A stretch of 7,045 bases of DNA from NCBI GenBank assembly GCA_903970315.1, contig CAJCIJ010000083.1, positions 1-7,045 of the forward strand, read 5' to 3'. A program made the translations under genes and the position numbers. Origin of the DNA: Actinomycetota bacterium (GTDB lineage: Bacteria; Actinomycetota; Thermoleophilia; Solirubrobacterales; Solirubrobacteraceae). Every line of letters begins with the position of its first letter. Positions within the stretch are counted from its first letter, which is position 1. This document shows, in pieces, positions 6,858-7,045 of the stretch. The notes under the pieces are model-generated. The model was not told where the DNA came from and made no database searches. It saw only the letters and a list, made by a program, of their open reading frames with translations.

Positions 6858-7045
6858 GTGCTCACGACCTCCGGCGTCCCCTGCCGCTGCTGGCCGGGAT
6901 CACGCGACGGCACCGCAGCGGGATGTGGCGCCGGGGCGGGAGCATGCGGCGGCGCGGGCGCGGCGGTGTCGGGCCCTGACACCCACGAGCGTTGCGTGCC
7001 GGCGCTGGCGGGAAGTCCGTCGACGGCGCCCATGCGGGCACGCAG
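6854..7045 (-). CDS. 3' end of an upstream operon gene, possibly CcsA/CcmC-type cytochrome c assembly protein
   Basis: The minus-strand frame that is open from the window edge and ends with a TGA inside the ATGA overlap gives 63 residues. They begin LRARMGAVDGLPAS and continue as an Ala/Pro/His-rich segment ending TPEVVST. Codons in this frame mostly end in G or C, as in the neighbouring genes, and the 4-base overlap with the CcmD-like start is typical of a real junction. The visible part has no catalytic motif or membrane span and looks like a flexible cytoplasmic tail. Identity is inferred only from position: genes before ccmD and hemA in such operons are often the heme-handling membrane proteins CcsA, CcmC or HemX. 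Confidence 0.55.
   Translation of the reverse strand: MRARMGAVDGLPASAGTQRSWVSGPDTAAPAPPHAPAPAPHPAAVPSRDPGQQRQGTPEVVST
6867..6872 (-). promoter_or_regulatory. Ribosome binding site of the CcmD-like gene
   Basis: GGAGGT on the minus strand, 9 bases before the ATG at 6857. It lies inside the 3' end of the preceding gene. It is the best Shine-Dalgarno match in the operon and supports both this start and the small gene being real. Confidence 0.7.

Noticed and set aside
6862..7045. A second stop-free minus-strand frame at the right edge, ending with TGA at 6862-6864
   Set aside because: Its translation is Arg/Pro-rich with poor codon usage, while the neighbouring frame ending in the ATGA overlap has GC-ending codons and a typical operon junction.

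Overview
The DNA is very GC-rich (roughly 70% by eye) and almost entirely coding. Codons end mostly in G or C, ATG and GTG starts are both used, and neighbouring genes overlap by 4 to 14 bases. Protein content and base composition suggest a high-GC actinobacterium, possibly of the Thermoleophilia/Solirubrobacterales kind. That placement is inferred from style and gene order, not from a marker gene.

Two convergent blocks fill the window. The left block (bases 1-2022, plus strand) is the 3' part of a large superfamily 2 DNA/RNA helicase. Its 5' end, with the Walker A motif, lies outside the window. After the two RecA-like lobes it carries a helical region of unknown function and a long charged, low-complexity tail.

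The right block (bases 7045-2038, minus strand) is one tightly packed tetrapyrrole operon that enters from outside the window. In transcription order it holds the 3' end of an unidentified upstream gene (by context perhaps a CcsA/CcmC-type cytochrome c assembly protein), a 67-residue CcmD-like membrane protein, hemA (glutamyl-tRNA reductase), hemC (hydroxymethylbilane synthase), a fused cobA-hemD gene (uroporphyrinogen-III methyltransferase plus uroporphyrinogen-III synthase), and birA (biotin-protein ligase without a DNA-binding domain). Junctions are ATGA, GTGA, a 5-base gap, a 14-base overlap and a 6-base gap, so all are probably co-transcribed and several translationally coupled.

Functionally, HemA starts the C5 pathway from glutamyl-tRNA. 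HemC makes hydroxymethylbilane, and the HemD half of the fusion cyclises it to uroporphyrinogen III. The CobA half can divert that product to precorrin-2 (siroheme/cobalamin), while the rest flows to heme. The CcmD-like gene ties the operon to heme handling for c-type cytochromes. The 5-aminolevulinate-forming aminotransferase (hemL), hemB and the later heme genes are not in the window. birA looks like an unrelated passenger.

No RNA genes, mobile elements, CRISPR arrays or intergenic stretches above 15 bases were found. I see no clearly new system. The points most worth a second look are an unusual HemC active site (Ala where a conserved Arg is expected), a 20-base perfect palindrome inside hemC, and the uncharacterised C-terminal half of the helicase.
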